Made by a program: the position numbers and the translations under genes
Assembly: GCF_900091555.1 (NCBI RefSeq)
Contig: NZ_FMCX01000001.1
Coordinates: 1,302,001 to 1,366,000, forward strand
Length of the DNA: 64,000 bases
Direction: 5' to 3'
Origin: Micromonospora mirobrigensis
GTDB taxonomy: Bacteria > Actinomycetota > Actinomycetes > Mycobacteriales > Micromonosporaceae
Notes under the pieces: model-generated
Told to the model about the DNA's origin: nothing
The model's database searches: none
What the model saw: only the letters and a program-made list of their open reading frames with translations
Shown here: one piece after another, positions 25,317-33,669 of the stretch
How positions within the stretch are numbered: position 1 is the stretch's first letter
Layout: each line of letters opens with the position of its first letter

Positions 25317-26803
25317 TCGTCCTCGCGGCACCGGAGGCCCGACCCGCCGGTCGGGTCGCCGTTGCCACGCTGGCCCGGGCCGAGGCACGCCTGGTGCTGC
25401 GCAGCCCGCTGCTCTGGGGCGGTCTGCTGCTGTCGGTGGGGCTGGGCACGGCATGGGGATGGACCCGGATGCCGACCTGGGAGACGTTCGCCCAGAACGC
25501 GGGAATGTCCTCGTTGGTGTTGGCGGGCGCCCTTCTACTGGCTGGGCAACTGGCGGCGAGCCGGGACCGACGGGCCGGCGCGGAGAGCATCGAGACCGTG
25601 CCGACCACCCGTGTTCGACGCGGCTTCGCCCTGCTCGCACTCGTTGTGGTGGCCGGCGGGGCCGGGGCTGTGCTCTGCCTCGCCGAGCTGCTCCTCCTGC
25701 TTCCGGCCTGGCCGGTCGGGCGCTTCGATCCCTGGACGTTGCTGGTCACCATGGTCGTCCCGGCGATCGGGGCGGCGATCGGGGTGGCGGTCGGTCGCCG
25801 GCTGCCCGCCACCGCCGCCGGCCCGCTGGCCCTGGTCGGGGCGGCCGTGGTGCTGGCCAGCCTGCCGGTGTTCAGCACCGGCACCGACAGCCTGGTCTGG
25901 CAGCTCTTCCCCGTTCCCACGGCACCGTGGGAGACCGGGGCGGCTCGTCCGACGGGATGGCACCTGAGCTACCTGCTGGCCGTCCTCGTCGCGATCGTCG
26001 CGATGCTGGGTTGGGGACACCGGCGGGTCGTCACGGCCGGGGTGGTCGCCGTGGCGGTCGTCGCGGCGGTGGTGGCCACCGACCAGCAGCTCCGGGCCGT
26101 GCCGGCGGTGATCGACAAGTCAATGGAGGACGCGCTGACCGGTCCGGCCGTGCTCGACTGCGAGATGCACGGTGGCGTGCGCTACTGCGCCCTTCCGCAC
26201 TACACGGGCTGGGTTCCGCTGTGGCGGGACGCGGTCGAGCCGGTCAGCCGGAATCTGCCGGCTGCGGCCCGACGGCCGGCGGTCCGCCAGTTCGGCGACG
26301 CCCAGTGGGGCGACCCCCTCGTCGTCGGAGAGCCGGAGATCGTCACCGGGACGGTCTGGGGCCGGCACGGGCGCTGGGCGGAGGACTCCCGCGACCGGAT
26401 GACCGTCGCCTATGTCACCGCGGTCACCGGACTGCTCCAGCGCCGGCTCCCGACGGCTGCTCCGGGTGGCTCCGCCTGCACGGGTGCCGGCCAGCACCGC
26501 ACCGTCGTGGCACTGTGGTTGCTGGCGCAGGCAACGCCGGACGGCCGCCGCCGCCTCGCCGACGGCCGGCTGGACCTCGGGCGGGTCCAGCACGGTCGGG
26601 CGGACGAGCAGGCCGCGTCGGCGCTGCTGGAGCGCCCGCACGACGAGGTCGCCACCTTCCTGGCGGCGCACTGGACACAGCTCATGGACCCGAACGCAAT
26701 GGCGCTCGCGCCGCTGGGTGTGACAACGAGACCGCCGAGGGTTCCGCCCACCGACGCGCCACCGGCGTCCGGCGTGACGAACCGGCCGGAATCCTGCCGG
26801 TGA
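25313..26803 (+). CDS. ABC-2-like permease with C-terminal extracytoplasmic domain
   Basis: The 496-residue protein has about six hydrophobic helices in the first 260 residues (including LLWGGLLLSVGLGTAWGW and ALLALVVVAGGAGAVLCL), consistent with an ABC-2 permease. The remaining 230 residues are soluble. They contain a Cys pair in DCEMHGGVRYCALPHYTGW, probably outside the membrane, and helical stretches such as DEQAASALLERPHDEV. I do not recognise this domain. A GTG overlaps the ATPase stop by 4 bp. The protein likely forms the export channel with the next gene product. Confidence 0.75.
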   Translation: MIVLAAPEARPAGRVAVATLARAEARLVLRSPLLWGGLLLSVGLGTAWGWTRMPTWETFAQNAGMSSLVLAGALLLAGQLAASRDRRAGAESIETVPTTRVRRGFALLALVVVAGGAGAVLCLAELLLLLPAWPVGRFDPWTLLVTMVVPAIGAAIGVAVGRRLPATAAGPLALVGAAVVLASLPVFSTGTDSLVWQLFPVPTAPWETGAARPTGWHLSYLLAVLVAIVAMLGWGHRRVVTAGVVAVAVVAAVVATDQQLRAVPAVIDKSMEDALTGPAVLDCEMHGGVRYCALPHYTGWVPLWRDAVEPVSRNLPAAARRPAVRQFGDAQWGDPLVVGEPEIVTGTVWGRHGRWAEDSRDRMTVAYVTAVTGLLQRRLPTAAPGGSACTGAGQHRTVVALWLLAQATPDGRRRLADGRLDLGRVQHGRADEQAASALLERPHDEVATFLAAHWTQLMDPNAMALAPLGVTTRPPRVPPTDAPPASGVTNRPESCR

Positions 26804-27429
26804 ACACCCTTCGACTGACGATGTTGCTGACCGGGCGGCTGGCTCGATCGGTGCCCTGGTGGCCCTTGGCGGCCGCGACGGCGCTCGCGGTGCTCAGCCA
26901 GCTACCCGCCCTGGTCGTCGAGCCGACGCCGGGTCTCGCGCTGCCCGGGCTCCGGCTGGCCGCCGCCACGCTGGGCGCGGCGGTCTGCTTCGCATTGCCC
27001 GATCCGATGGCCGCGACGGTGCCGGCCCCGTCCCCGCGATGGATACGCCAGTGGCTGCGGACGACGCTCACCCTGGTGCCGGCCAGCGCCGTCTGGGCGC
27101 TGCTCTACCTGATGGTGGTGACCGTCGACGGCCGGCTCGTCACCGGTCCGCGGAGCTACCTTTTCGTGCAGGCGGCGGTCTGCGGCCTGCTTCCCCAGTC
27201 CGTGGCGGCCGTGGCGGCCCGATACCGGAACGACGTCGGCGCCGCGCTCGTCGGACCGCTGGCCCAGGGGGTCGCGCTCGGTGGAACGCTGTTCCTCGCC
27301 GGTTCCGCGTCACCGTGGTCGGTCCCCGTCGCGCCGGAGTGGAGCGGGGTGGCACTGGCCTGGCCGGCGGCGCTGATGCTGCTCGCGACCGTACTCCTGC
27401 TGGCCAACCGGGAGGTGGTCCGGTCGTGA
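26800..27429 (+). CDS. Membrane protein, second ABC-transporter permease candidate
   Basis: The 209-residue protein has about six hydrophobic helices and short loops, for example RSVPWWPLAAATALAVLSQL and WSGVALAWPAALMLLATVLLL. It has no enzymatic motif. The GTG overlaps the stop of the preceding permease by 4 bp, so the five genes 23054-27429 form one operon. The stop is 12 bp from a convergent sigma-factor gene. It is probably the partner subunit of the ABC exporter; the substrate is unknown. Confidence 0.72.
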   Translation: MNTLRLTMLLTGRLARSVPWWPLAAATALAVLSQLPALVVEPTPGLALPGLRLAAATLGAAVCFALPDPMAATVPAPSPRWIRQWLRTTLTLVPASAVWALLYLMVVTVDGRLVTGPRSYLFVQAAVCGLLPQSVAAVAARYRNDVGAALVGPLAQGVALGGTLFLAGSASPWSVPVAPEWSGVALAWPAALMLLATVLLLANREVVRS

Positions 27430-27440
27430 GGCAGCACCGT

Positions 27441-28733
27441 TCAGCCACTGATGCCGGGTGGGGAGAGCGCCGCCAGCACCCGCCGGAGGTGGGCCCGCTC
27501 CGGCTCGGTGCCGGCGAGCTCCAATGCCCGCCGGTACGCCCGGGCTGCCTCGGGCAGCCGGCCCATCCGGCGCAGCAGCTCCGCCCGCGCCACGTGGTAC
27601 GGGTGATGCCCGCGCAGCCGCGCCTCGCCGGCCAGCTCGTCGAGGAGTGCGATCCCGGCCTCGGGACCGTCCCGCATGGCCACCGCGACCGCCCGGTTCA
27701 ACGCCACCACCGGCGACGGGGCCAGCGCGTACAGCACGTCGTAGAGGGCCACCACCTGCGGCCAGTCGGTGGTGGCGACGTCGGCGGCCTCGTCGTGCAG
27801 CGCGGCGATCGCGGCCTGCACCGCGTACACCCCGGGTGGACCGCCGGTCAGCGCGACCCGCACCAGCGCCCGGCCCTCCTCGATCATGGCGCGGTCCCAC
27901 CGGCCGCGGTCCTGGTCGTCGAGGAGGACCAGCTCGCCGTGCGGGCCGGTGCGGGCGTCGCGGCGGGCGTGGATCAGCAGCAGCAGCGCGAGCAGGCCGG
28001 CCACCTCGCGTTGCGTGGGGAGCAGGCGGCGCAGCAGCCGGGCCAGCCGGATCGCCTCCTCGGCGAGGTCGGCGCGTTGCAGGTCGGTGCCGGCGCTGGC
28101 CGCGTAGCCCTCGGTGAAGACGGAGTAGACGACCTGGAGGACGCCGGGCAGCCGGTCGGGCAGCTCGTCCGGTCCGGGTGTGCGGAACGGGATCCGCGCC
28201 TCGCGGATCTTCCTCTTGGCCCGGACGATCCGCTGCGCCATGGTGGCCGGCGGCACGAGGAAGGCCCGGGCGACCTCCGGCGTGCCCAAGCCGGCGAGGC
28301 AGCGCAGCGTCAACGCGGTGCGGTCCTCGGCCGACAGGGCCGGGTGGGCGCAGGTGAAGAAGAGTTGCAGCCGTTCGTCGGGCAGGTCACCGGCCACGTC
28401 CGGCGGCGGGACGGCGGGCGCGCGTTCCGCCTCCGCCTGAAGCAGGGCGAGCCGGACCGCCGCGCTGCGGTCCCGCCGCAGCCGGTCCACCGCCCGGCGC
28501 CGCGCGGTGGTCAACAGCCAGGCCCCGGGGCGGGCCGGCACGCCGTCGACCGGCCAGTGCACCAGCGCCGCCTCGATCGCCTCGGAGGTGACCTCCTCGG
28601 CCAGGTCGAGGTCGCCGAAGCGGCGGACCAGGGCGGCGAGCAGCAGGCCACGTTCCTCCCGGAAGACGGCCTCCACCGACGACGCGACCGACGACGTCGG
28701 GCCCCCGCCGGTGGAGGCGTCCTCGCCGGGCAC
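27441..28733 (-). CDS. ECF42-type RNA polymerase sigma factor
   Basis: The 430-residue protein has ECF region 2 near residues 15-90 and region 4 near 130-180 (LSAEDRTALTLRCLAGLGTPEVARAFLV), followed by a long helical C-terminal part (about residues 190-425) with TPR-like repeats. This length and layout define the ECF42 group, in which the C-terminal domain takes the place of an anti-sigma factor. It is preceded by a YCII/DGPF-domain gene with a 2-bp gap, as is usual for this group. The target genes are unknown; the partner gene is normally one of them. Confidence 0.9.
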   Translation of the reverse strand: MPGEDASTGGGPTSSVASSVEAVFREERGLLLAALVRRFGDLDLAEEVTSEAIEAALVHWPVDGVPARPGAWLLTTARRRAVDRLRRDRSAAVRLALLQAEAERAPAVPPPDVAGDLPDERLQLFFTCAHPALSAEDRTALTLRCLAGLGTPEVARAFLVPPATMAQRIVRAKRKIREARIPFRTPGPDELPDRLPGVLQVVYSVFTEGYAASAGTDLQRADLAEEAIRLARLLRRLLPTQREVAGLLALLLLIHARRDARTGPHGELVLLDDQDRGRWDRAMIEEGRALVRVALTGGPPGVYAVQAAIAALHDEAADVATTDWPQVVALYDVLYALAPSPVVALNRAVAVAMRDGPEAGIALLDELAGEARLRGHHPYHVARAELLRRMGRLPEAARAYRRALELAGTEPERAHLRRVLAALSPPGISG

Positions 28734-28735
28734 GG

Positions 28736-29098
28736 TCAGGCGTCGAAGTTCGCGACCGGCCGCACCACGACCGAGCCGCCGCCGCGCGCACCCGGGCAGC
28801 GCGCCGCCCAGTCCAGGGCCACGTCCAGATCGGGTACGTCGATGACGTAGTAGCCGCCGAGCACCTCCCGGGTCTCGGCGAACGGGCCGTCGGTGATCAG
28901 CCGCTCCCCCGACGGGCTGACCCGGACGGTGGTGGCGGTGGTCAGGTCGGCCAGCGACTCGCCGGAGACGTGGACGCCGGAGTCCCGGATCGTCCTGTCG
29001 TAGCTCACCCAGTCGGAAAAGGTGCTCCCGTCGGCCGCCGTGGCGGCATCGAGCTCCTCCGGGTTGCTCGCGCTCTGGATCAACAGCATGTACTTCAC
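28736..29098 (-). CDS. YCII/DGPF-domain protein, ECF42 partner
   Basis: The 120-residue protein has a single ferredoxin-like YCII-related domain: MKYMLLIQSASNPEELD, then LADLTTATTVRVSPSGERLITDGPFAETREVLGGYYVIDV, which holds the TDGPFAE motif. It ends with a strand in SVVVRPVANF. YCII/DGPF proteins accompany ECF42 sigma factors; their biochemical role is unknown. GGGAG is five bases before the GTG start. It is the first gene of a two-gene operon with the sigma factor. Confidence 0.88.
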   Translation of the reverse strand: MKYMLLIQSASNPEELDAATAADGSTFSDWVSYDRTIRDSGVHVSGESLADLTTATTVRVSPSGERLITDGPFAETREVLGGYYVIDVPDLDVALDWAARCPGARGGGSVVVRPVANFDA

Positions 29099-29335
29099 GG
29101 TCGGTCTCCCGTCGTCCCGGTCATTGTCGGTACGACAGCACGACGCACGCCATACCCCCGGATCGACATGCGCGGCCGAGGAATTTACGGGCCGGCGCGG
29201 ATCACACCGCAGCCCGCCGCCACGGGTACCCCGGTGCCGGGCGCGATCCGGTAACGTCCGCCCGGACCGTCCACTCCGGCTTCCGTTGTCCCGCAACGGG
29301 AGCGGCCCGGGCCGGACGGTCGGGGAGGGAGTGCT

Positions 29336-29752
29336 GTGCCAGCCAGCGCGGACGAGTTCCGCCAGTCGATGGACGAGGCCCTGCGTACCCTGCGTGAGCT
29401 GCGGGCGCACCGTCCGGACCCGGACGCCGCCGAGACCCGGGGTGAGGGGACGACGGCCGACGGCCTGATCACCGTGGTCGCCGGGCCGGGCGGCCGGATC
29501 GAGTCGGTGACGGTCGCGCCGCAGGCCCTGCGGGAGGGGAGCGACCACCTGGGCGAGCAGCTGACCCTGGCGGTCAACGCGGCCCTGGACGACCTGCGGG
29601 AGCGCACCCTCGCCGGGGCGCCGGACGTGCCGGACCCGGCGGTGCTGCTGGAACGCCTCCAGGAGGTGCAGCAGCAGTCGGTACGGCAGATGCGCTCGTT
29701 CCTGGGCGCGCTGACCGACGCGCAGGCCCGGATCGGCCGGCAGCGGGGCTGA
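29336..29752 (+). CDS. YbaB/EbfC-like small protein, start of polymorphic-toxin-like module
   Basis: The 138-residue protein has the YbaB/EbfC pattern: an N-terminal helix (ADEFRQSMDEALRTLRELR), a strand pair around DGLITVVAGPGGRIESVTV, then long helices from HLGEQLTLAVNAALDDL to QQSVRQMRSFLG. Classical YbaB binds DNA. In actinobacteria the same fold is often found in front of WXG100 genes, where it is thought to assist secreted effectors. The GTG is preceded by GGGGAGGGAG. Four further genes on the same strand follow closely, so this is probably the first gene of an operon. Confidence 0.8.
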   Translation: MPASADEFRQSMDEALRTLRELRAHRPDPDAAETRGEGTTADGLITVVAGPGGRIESVTVAPQALREGSDHLGEQLTLAVNAALDDLRERTLAGAPDVPDPAVLLERLQEVQQQSVRQMRSFLGALTDAQARIGRQRG

Positions 29753-29756
29753 GACG

Positions 29757-30077
29757 ATGAGCTTGGAGATCGACCCGGACCAGGTCCGTGCGGCGGGCAC
29801 CCGCCTCGCGGAGGTGGGTGACCGGCTGGCCACGGCGGTCGAGACGGTGCGGGCCCGGGTGGCGGGCTACGGCCAGCCGTGGGGCGGGGACATGCTCGGC
29901 ACGCTTGTCGGCCTCTCCTTCCCGGTGGTCTCCGACTATCTCGCGACGTGCTGCGAGGCGGTCGCCGACGAATACCAGAGCAGCGGCGAGGACCTGGTCG
30001 CCCTGGGTGAGGAGATGGCGGCCGTGGAGGCGGACCTGGTCGGCCGCTTCCAGTCGCTGGGCGGGGAGTTGAGCTGA
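29757..30077 (+). CDS. WXG100-like ESX protein
   Basis: The 106-residue protein is a helical hairpin. It has a turn with GYGQPWGGDMLG, which takes the place of the W-x-G motif of WXG100 proteins, followed by a long second helix (DYLATCCEAVADEYQSSGEDLVALGEEM). Such proteins are exported by type VII secretion, usually as dimers with a partner. It begins 4 bp after the YbaB-like gene. The Gly-rich turn is longer than in EsxA/B, so it is closer to the DUF-type WXG relatives found next to polymorphic toxins. Confidence 0.75.
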   Translation: MSLEIDPDQVRAAGTRLAEVGDRLATAVETVRARVAGYGQPWGGDMLGTLVGLSFPVVSDYLATCCEAVADEYQSSGEDLVALGEEMAAVEADLVGRFQSLGGELS

Positions 30078-30081
30078 CGCC

Positions 30082-30576
30082 GTGGGCATGATGATCCCCG
30101 CCGAGCTGGCCTCGCTGCTCAGCATGATCGGGTACGACTGGCCGGAGGGCGACGAGGAGAAGCTCTTCGAGCTGGGGCAGGTCTGGATGGACTTCGCCAC
30201 CACCGTCGAGGAGCTGGGCCGGGAGGCGAACGCGCTGGCGGCCGAGGTGACCGCCGACAACCGGGGCGACGTGATCGCCGCGTTCGAGGCGTACTGGTCG
30301 GGGGCCGACGGGCCGGGCGGGGTGCTGGACGGCAACGGCACCGCCACCACCGTGCTCGGCGCGGGCTACGTGGTGGTCGCCGCGGTGGTGCTCGCCCTCA
30401 AGGTGCAGATGATCGTCCAGCTGGTCATCCTGGCCATCCAGATCGCCCAGGCGGTGGCCACGGCGGTGGCCACCTTCGGCGCGTCGCTGCTGGAGATCCC
30501 GATCTTCAAGATGCTCACCGGCCTGGTCATCGACCAGCTCATCGACCTGGCCATGCAGGCGGTCCTCGGTGGGTAA
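30082..30576 (+). CDS. WXG100-like N-terminal translocation-domain protein
   Basis: The 164-residue protein starts with IPAELASLLSMIGYDWPEGDEEKLFELGQVW, resembling the N-terminal helical (WXG100/CpnT-like) domain of large actinobacterial toxins. A helix pair with EAYWSGADGPGG follows. Residues about 95-145 are strongly hydrophobic (VVVAAVVLALKVQMIVQLVILAI), a candidate membrane segment. Normally such a domain is fused to a toxin; here it stops at a TAA that lies within the first codons of the next gene (8-bp overlap), so the two are translationally linked. Confidence 0.75.
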   Translation: MGMMIPAELASLLSMIGYDWPEGDEEKLFELGQVWMDFATTVEELGREANALAAEVTADNRGDVIAAFEAYWSGADGPGGVLDGNGTATTVLGAGYVVVAAVVLALKVQMIVQLVILAIQIAQAVATAVATFGASLLEIPIFKMLTGLVIDQLIDLAMQAVLGG

Positions 30577-31057
30577 GCGCAACCGCAACCGGCACCTGCG
30601 GGACGCGGCCGTGCCGCCGCAGGTGGAGTCGGCGCTGGTCAAGCCGGTCGCCGAGCTGGCCCACCCGCCCCGGGTTCGCCGGGAATACCATGTCGGCGAC
30701 GAGCAGCGCCCGAAGCACCGCGAGAAGGACCGCAACCTCGCGATGGGCAGCGCCAGCCGCGCCCCGGCGAACGGACAGGCGGCGCTGGACCGCTCGGTGC
30801 AGATCAAGTCGACCAACGAACGCCGCCGGATCGGCGTCGACCACGACACCGGCGAGATCGTCATCCTCGACCGGCACCGCCGGATCGAGCCGCAGAACCC
30901 GGGCGGCGACGTCGTCGAGATCTACCACGGGCACGTCCGCGACTGGAACGACACCAGCGCCGACGGCCTCAACGACGACATGCGCAACGCCCTCAAGCGG
31001 GGCGGGCTGGTAGACAAGAAGGGCAGGCCGACCCCGCCGCCGAAGGACACCGAATGA
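30569..31057 (+). CDS. Toxin-like protein (nuclease-type C-terminal domain suspected)
   Basis: The 162-residue protein has a basic N-terminal half with a low-complexity region around residues 35-75. A compact C-terminal domain of about 80 residues follows: STNERRRIGVDHDTGEIVIL, then VVEIYHGHVRDWNDTS, then DDMRNALKRGGLVDKKGR. The 'YHGHVRxW...MxNALxxxGLVxxxG' pattern recalls C-terminal nuclease domains of polymorphic/CDI toxins, but I cannot name the family with certainty. The GTG is within the end of the WXG-like gene. The gene that follows encodes a HEAT protein of the type used as immunity protein. Confidence 0.65.
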   Translation: MGKRNRNRHLRDAAVPPQVESALVKPVAELAHPPRVRREYHVGDEQRPKHREKDRNLAMGSASRAPANGQAALDRSVQIKSTNERRRIGVDHDTGEIVILDRHRRIEPQNPGGDVVEIYHGHVRDWNDTSADGLNDDMRNALKRGGLVDKKGRPTPPPKDTE

Positions 31058-31416
31058 GCACCCAGCGCAGCTACTACGAGCCCGCGCCGACCAGCCACGA
31101 GACGGCCACCGACGCGCTCGCCGCGAACGACATCGACACGCTCACCGACTCGATGGTGGCGTTGGCCCTGCACGACCCCGACTGGCGCTGGTGCCAGGAC
31201 TTCTACCTGCGGTTGCTGGACCACCCGGAGGAGGACGTCCGGGCCAGCGCGGCGATCTGCCTGAGCCACCTGGCCCGCATCCACCACGAGCTGGACACCG
31301 CTAAGGTGCTGCCCGCGCTGCGCGCCCGGCTGGCCGACCCGGCCGTCGGCGGCACCGTCGAGGACGCCATCGCCGACATCCTCCAGTTCCTCGGCCTGCC
31401 GCCCGGCACCGCCTGA
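31054..31416 (+). CDS. HEAT-repeat immunity-like protein
   Basis: The 120-residue protein is all helical, with two HEAT-like repeats: WCQDFYLRLLDHPEEDVRASAAICLSHLARIH and VLPALRARLADPAVGGTVEDAIADIL. Short HEAT proteins of this type are frequent immunity proteins for contact-dependent or polymorphic toxins. The ATG overlaps the stop of the toxin-like gene by 4 bp, a tight coupling that ensures both are made together. It is the last gene of the five-gene module. Immunity function is inferred from position and fold. Confidence 0.72.
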   Translation: MSTQRSYYEPAPTSHETATDALAANDIDTLTDSMVALALHDPDWRWCQDFYLRLLDHPEEDVRASAAICLSHLARIHHELDTAKVLPALRARLADPAVGGTVEDAIADILQFLGLPPGTA

Positions 31417-31434
31417 CCCGCCGGGCCATCCGCC

Positions 31435-32232
31435 TCAGCGGCGCACGCCGACCCCGCCGTAGCCGTGCGACACCCCGGCCTGCGGCTCCCCGTCGGGCCG
31501 CCACTGCGCCAACCGGACCAGACCCGGCTCGACCAGGTCGTAGCCGTCGAAGAAGCGCTCGACCTCGGCGTACGAGCGGGGCACCAGGGGTGCGCTGCTG
31601 CGCCGGTAGACCGCCTGCCCCTGCCGGGCCGCCGTCGCCGGGGCGCCGTCCATGGTCAGGTGGGACAGCGCCAGCAGGCTGCCCGGCACCGTGGCGGCGC
31701 GCAGCCGGGCCACCGCCGCGTACGGGTCGTCGGCGTCGGGGACGAAGTGCAGCACCGCGACCACCAGCACCGCAACCGGCTCGGCGAGGTCGATCAGGCC
31801 GCGGACCTGCGGGTCGGCCAGGATCTCGTCGGGGGCGCGCAGGTCGCCCCGGACGGCCACGGTGCGGCCGTCCTCGGGCAGCAGCCGCCGGGCGTACGCG
31901 ACGGCCACCTCGTCGGAGTCGACGTAGACCACCCTGGAGTCGGGCGCCACCGCGCGGACCACCTCGTGCACGTTGCCCTGGGTGGGCAGGCCGGCGCCGA
32001 TGTCGAGGAACTGCCGGACGCCCCGCTGCGCCGCGTACCGGACGGCGCGGCGGAGGAACGCCCGGTTGGTCTGGGCGGCGACCCCGGTGTCCGGGAAGAT
32101 CTCCAGGATCTTCTCGGCGGCGGCCCGGTCGGCGGCGAAGTTGTGGCAGCCGCCGAGGTAGTAGTCGTACATCCGGGCGACGTTCGGCCGGGCCTCGGCA
32201 TCCTTCGGCCCGCTCGTCGGCTCACTGGACAC
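31435..32232 (-). CDS. SAM-dependent methyltransferase (DUF574/PF04672 type)
   Basis: The 265-residue protein has the actinobacterial hallmark N-terminus RMYDYYLGGCHNFAADR, then QFLDIGAGLPTQGNVHEV (SAM-binding loop), VVYVDSDEVAVA (Asp for the ribose), and a Rossmann fold continuing to about residue 240. This family is large in actinomycetes, often with many copies; the methylated substrates are not known. AAGGAG precedes the GTG. It converges on the HEAT gene with an 18-bp gap. No neighbour suggests a pathway. Confidence 0.88.
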   Translation of the reverse strand: MSSEPTSGPKDAEARPNVARMYDYYLGGCHNFAADRAAAEKILEIFPDTGVAAQTNRAFLRRAVRYAAQRGVRQFLDIGAGLPTQGNVHEVVRAVAPDSRVVYVDSDEVAVAYARRLLPEDGRTVAVRGDLRAPDEILADPQVRGLIDLAEPVAVLVVAVLHFVPDADDPYAAVARLRAATVPGSLLALSHLTMDGAPATAARQGQAVYRRSSAPLVPRSYAEVERFFDGYDLVEPGLVRLAQWRPDGEPQAGVSHGYGGVGVRR

Positions 32233-32418
32233 GTCGACTCCTTCTCCGGCGCGGCACTGCTGGCGCCTGAATGTCTAGCACCGCTCGCGTCGCCGCGCTG
32301 ACCCGTGTGTCACCGACCGGTCCCGTTCCGTGCGGGTGTCCGCTGTCGTTGATCCGGCTGCACCGGTCGCCGGCCGGGCCCACGGTGGTGGGGCACCGAT
32401 CGTCGAGGAGGGACGCCG

Positions 32419-32883
32419 ATGACCCGTCAACGGGAGACCGTGGAGGTGGACACGGTCCTGTTCAAGGCCGTGTACGACTCACCGGCCGCGCTGCCCGGCG
32501 CGCATCGCTGGGTCACCTGCGAGCACGACGTACGCCGGATCGAGAAGCTGCTGAACATGCCCCCGCACAGCATCGGCGCCCCACTGTGGGTCAGCGGTGA
32601 CACACCGGACTGCCCGAAGTGCGGCCGGCGGGTGAACTGGCTCGACATCGTCTCGTCGGCCCTGTCCGGGGTGCACGACCCGGCGATGATCGCCACGGTG
32701 ATCCTCGGTGACCGCAAGTACGTCAACACCGAGGTGCCGGACGCGATCGCCGGGGTGTACTGCGTGGACTGCCGCACGCCGGTGGAGGACCTGCGCAGCT
32801 TCAAGTGCCACAACTGGGCGTACGCCTTCGAGGCGCTGGAGGCGGTGCTGGAGCGGATGTCCGGCCCGATTGCGACGGCCTGA
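32419..32883 (+). CDS. Conserved hypothetical protein with paired Cys motifs
   Basis: The 154-residue protein has two Cys pairs, CPKCG (about residues 67-71) and CVDC (about 115-118), plus single Cys in VTCEHD and KCHNW. They could hold one or two zinc ions. The sequence is otherwise soluble with a helix-rich C-terminus (AYAFEALEAVLERM). I do not recognise a family. GAGGAGG is placed ahead of the ATG. It lies divergent from the methyltransferase and convergent with the prepilin peptidase, so it is probably a single-gene unit. Confidence 0.65.
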   Translation: MTRQRETVEVDTVLFKAVYDSPAALPGAHRWVTCEHDVRRIEKLLNMPPHSIGAPLWVSGDTPDCPKCGRRVNWLDIVSSALSGVHDPAMIATVILGDRKYVNTEVPDAIAGVYCVDCRTPVEDLRSFKCHNWAYAFEALEAVLERMSGPIATA

Positions 32884-32898
32884 CGTCTCCGGGCTGGC

Positions 32899-33669
32899 TC
32901 ACCAGGTCAGGGCCAGCGCGGCCAGCGTGCCGAGGAGCAGGAACGGGCCGAACGGCAGGTGGCTGGACCAGCGGACCCGCCGGGCCGCCAGCAGGAGCAG
33001 CCCGGTCAGCGCGGAGAACACGCAGGCCAGCGCCGGGCCGACCAGCAGCAACGGCCAGCCGTACCAGCCGAGCAGCGCGCCGGCGCCGAGCGCCAGCTTG
33101 GCGTCGCCGAGCCCGAACCCGCGCCGCCCCAGCAGCAGGGTGGTGCCGGCGAAGAACGCCGCGAGCAGGGCCGCCGCGCCGGCGGCGCGCAGCCATGCCC
33201 CGGCCCCGGGGCCGGTCCACGCCGCGACTCCCAGCAGCACCAGGGTGCCCGCGGCGGCCGGCCAGGTGAGCCGGTCGGGCAGCCGGTGCACCGCGATGTC
33301 GATGAGGACCAGGGGCACCGCCCAGGCCAGCCACCAGGCCAGCGCGAACCGCTCGACCGGCGGCCCGTCGGCGAGGGCGACCACCAGCAGCAGCGCCGCG
33401 ACCAGGGCCACCTCGACGGTCCAGGGTGGCGCGCCGATCCGGCGGCGGCAGCCGGGGCAGCGGCCCGCCGGGCCGAGCGCCGGCCAGGCCCGGTCCAGCC
33501 GGATCGGGGCGGCGCAGCCGTCGCACGCCATCCGGTCGGCGGTGCCCGGGGGTACGGCGTACCGGGCGACCGCGTAGCGGCAGGCCGGCGCGACGGCCAG
33601 CACCGCGAGCAGGGCCGATCCCCGGTGAGCGGTGGCGATGGGCGGCTCTGGGGCCAACGAGGCAGACAC
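32899..33669 (-). CDS. A24-family prepilin peptidase
   Basis: The 256-residue integral membrane protein has a Cys-rich cytoplasmic loop (CDGCAAPI...CPGCRRR) that often binds zinc in prepilin peptidases. Its two catalytic Asp are in VLIDIAVHRLPD and FGLGDAKLALGAG (the GxGD motif). About seven hydrophobic helices surround them. It removes the short leader of type IV/Flp pilins at the membrane. The GTG at 33669 is the best start of several. It lies just upstream of the divergent Tad pilus locus and is its probable processing enzyme. TadV-type peptidases in Tad loci are usually smaller, but A24 enzymes of this type also serve. Confidence 0.88.
   Translation of the reverse strand: MSASLAPEPPIATAHRGSALLAVLAVAPACRYAVARYAVPPGTADRMACDGCAAPIRLDRAWPALGPAGRCPGCRRRIGAPPWTVEVALVAALLLVVALADGPPVERFALAWWLAWAVPLVLIDIAVHRLPDRLTWPAAAGTLVLLGVAAWTGPGAGAWLRAAGAAALLAAFFAGTTLLLGRRGFGLGDAKLALGAGALLGWYGWPLLLVGPALACVFSALTGLLLLAARRVRWSSHLPFGPFLLLGTLAALALTW

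Noticed and set aside
30569..31057. Naming the toxin domain as a specific Ntox or colicin family
   Set aside because: The pattern around YHGHVR and GLVDKKG is suggestive, but by eye I cannot separate several nuclease families, so no family name was given.
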